From contig JANNFX010000122.1 of NCBI GenBank assembly GCA_031380225.1, positions 1 through 36,132 of the forward strand: DNA of 36,132 nucleotides, in the 5' to 3' direction. The notes beneath the pieces are model-generated. The model was not told the DNA's origin. It made no database searches and worked only from the letters and a program-made list of their open reading frames with translations. Of the stretch, positions 35,573 through 36,132 are shown piece after piece. This stretch comes from JANNFX01 sp031380225 (GTDB lineage Bacteria; Pseudomonadota; Alphaproteobacteria; Rhizobiales; Hyphomicrobiaceae). Position 1 is the first letter of the stretch; the number at the start of each line of letters is the position of its first letter. Made by a program: the position numbers and the translations under genes.

Positions 35573-36067
35573 ATGTTTCGGATCCGGTACTTCATCGTTA
35601 CGATGTGCGTGTTGACTGTTGCGGCACCCGCCGTAGCGGGCGGGACCTTGATTTGCGTGATTTACGACCGGGCTGTCCACCTCGATCTCAACGCCAGCTA
35701 CGACTATGGCGTCAGCGACAGCGTGACGGACGCGAGCGGATCCGCCGAACTCAAATGGGAGGGCACGCCAGTGGCACTTTCTAAGTTCGTTCTAACGCAC
35801 GACATGCTCCATCGCGTAAAGTTGAGCGGCGAGGAATTAGTCGTCGAGATCTTGGGTTCCGCTAAAGATGGCGACCGGACGGCGCAAGTTCAAATTACAA
35901 TCACCGGAACACGAGTGAAGTCCGACAAGACGACGTTCCGTTCATCCTATCACCTAAATCTCGGACGTGTCTTACAAGCCAACGTGGCGCAAAGCGCCGC
36001 CAAGGCCAGCGGTCCGCTCAAGACGTTGCACAGCGTCGATGGCTATGCCGAGTGTTCAACGTTGTAG
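35573..36067 (+). CDS. Small exported protein of unknown function
   Basis: A 164-residue protein with a clear signal peptide (MFRIRYFIVTMCVLTVAAPAVAGG). The mature part is rich in beta-type segments (AVHLDLNASYDYGV, HRVKLSGEELVVEILG, AQVQITITGTRV) and has two cysteines, one near each end (LICVIYD and YAECSTL). I do not recognise a family. The ATG has no good ribosome-binding site. It diverges from mobAB and is followed by a hairpin. Confidence 0.68.
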   Translation: MFRIRYFIVTMCVLTVAAPAVAGGTLICVIYDRAVHLDLNASYDYGVSDSVTDASGSAELKWEGTPVALSKFVLTHDMLHRVKLSGEELVVEILGSAKDGDRTAQVQITITGTRVKSDKTTFRSSYHLNLGRVLQANVAQSAAKASGPLKTLHSVDGYAECSTL

Positions 36068-36098
36068 CTCCTTCAAACTGCGCTAACACAACTGCAAA

Positions 36099-36126
36099 CG
36101 CCAACTGCCGAGGGGGACAGTTGGCG
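36099..36126 (+). terminator. Hairpin after the small exported protein gene
   Basis: CGCCAACTG (36099-36107) pairs with CAGTTGGCG (36118-36126) around a 10-base loop, 31 bases after the stop. The window ends before any T-run could be seen. Confidence 0.5.
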
Positions 36127-36132
36127 CGATGC

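Overview
The window looks like a chromosomal segment of an alphaproteobacterium, probably Hyphomicrobiales-like. The evidence is the gene families and their order: hisN/suhB-type phosphatase, apaG, metZ and the long-form dcd together; mutY diverging from a DUF721/dciA gene that is followed by dsbA-type genes; a TIGR01459-type HAD protein; and two small RNAs resembling the alphaproteobacterial suhB/mmgR (alpha-r8) family. Base composition is moderately GC-rich. Coding density is high. I see no phage, insertion sequence, CRISPR array, tRNA or rRNA.

Layout. 1-5221: the 3' part of a glutathione S-transferase gene, then on the minus strand a propionyl/acetyl-CoA carboxylase biotin subunit, a membrane-anchored TAXI-type solute-binding protein and an unrecognised internally repetitive protein. 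5222-5977: a 756-base gene-free interval with two minus-strand small RNA candidates that share an identical 22-base block and end in rho-independent terminators. 5978-9799: hisN-type phosphatase, apaG, metZ and dcd. 9800-10290: palindromic repeats. 10291-14545: moaA with a CoxE-like VWA gene, divergent from an OFA-family MFS transporter. 14673-17546: HAD hydrolase and a membrane protein with a degenerate EAL domain. 17747-22197: mutY, dciA-like gene, two consecutive exported DsbA-like proteins and a small lipoprotein. 22584-30587: a sigma-54 response regulator followed by two large YcbB-like L,D-transpeptidases and a DUF882/M15-like peptidase, which reads as a cell-wall remodelling block. 30603-36067: a fused CoA-transferase with an extra C-terminal domain, an LprI-like protein, a catalytically dead subtilisin-like protein overlapping the end of a mobA-mobB fusion, and a small exported protein.

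Functional themes. Methionine and histidine biosynthesis and nucleotide metabolism (metZ, hisN, dcd); molybdenum cofactor synthesis at two separate places (moaA, mobAB); acyl-CoA metabolism (pccA, CoA-transferase); peptidoglycan 3-3 cross-linking and trimming; envelope thiol chemistry; and DNA repair/replication (mutY, dciA).

The observations I would look at first are the tandem mmgR/suhB-like small RNAs beside a suhB-family gene, the pseudo-subtilisin translationally coupled to mobAB, the L,D-transpeptidase pair with its M15-like neighbour, and the EAL protein that has lost catalytic residues. Gene starts are judged by eye; several rest on GTG or TTG codons and are flagged.
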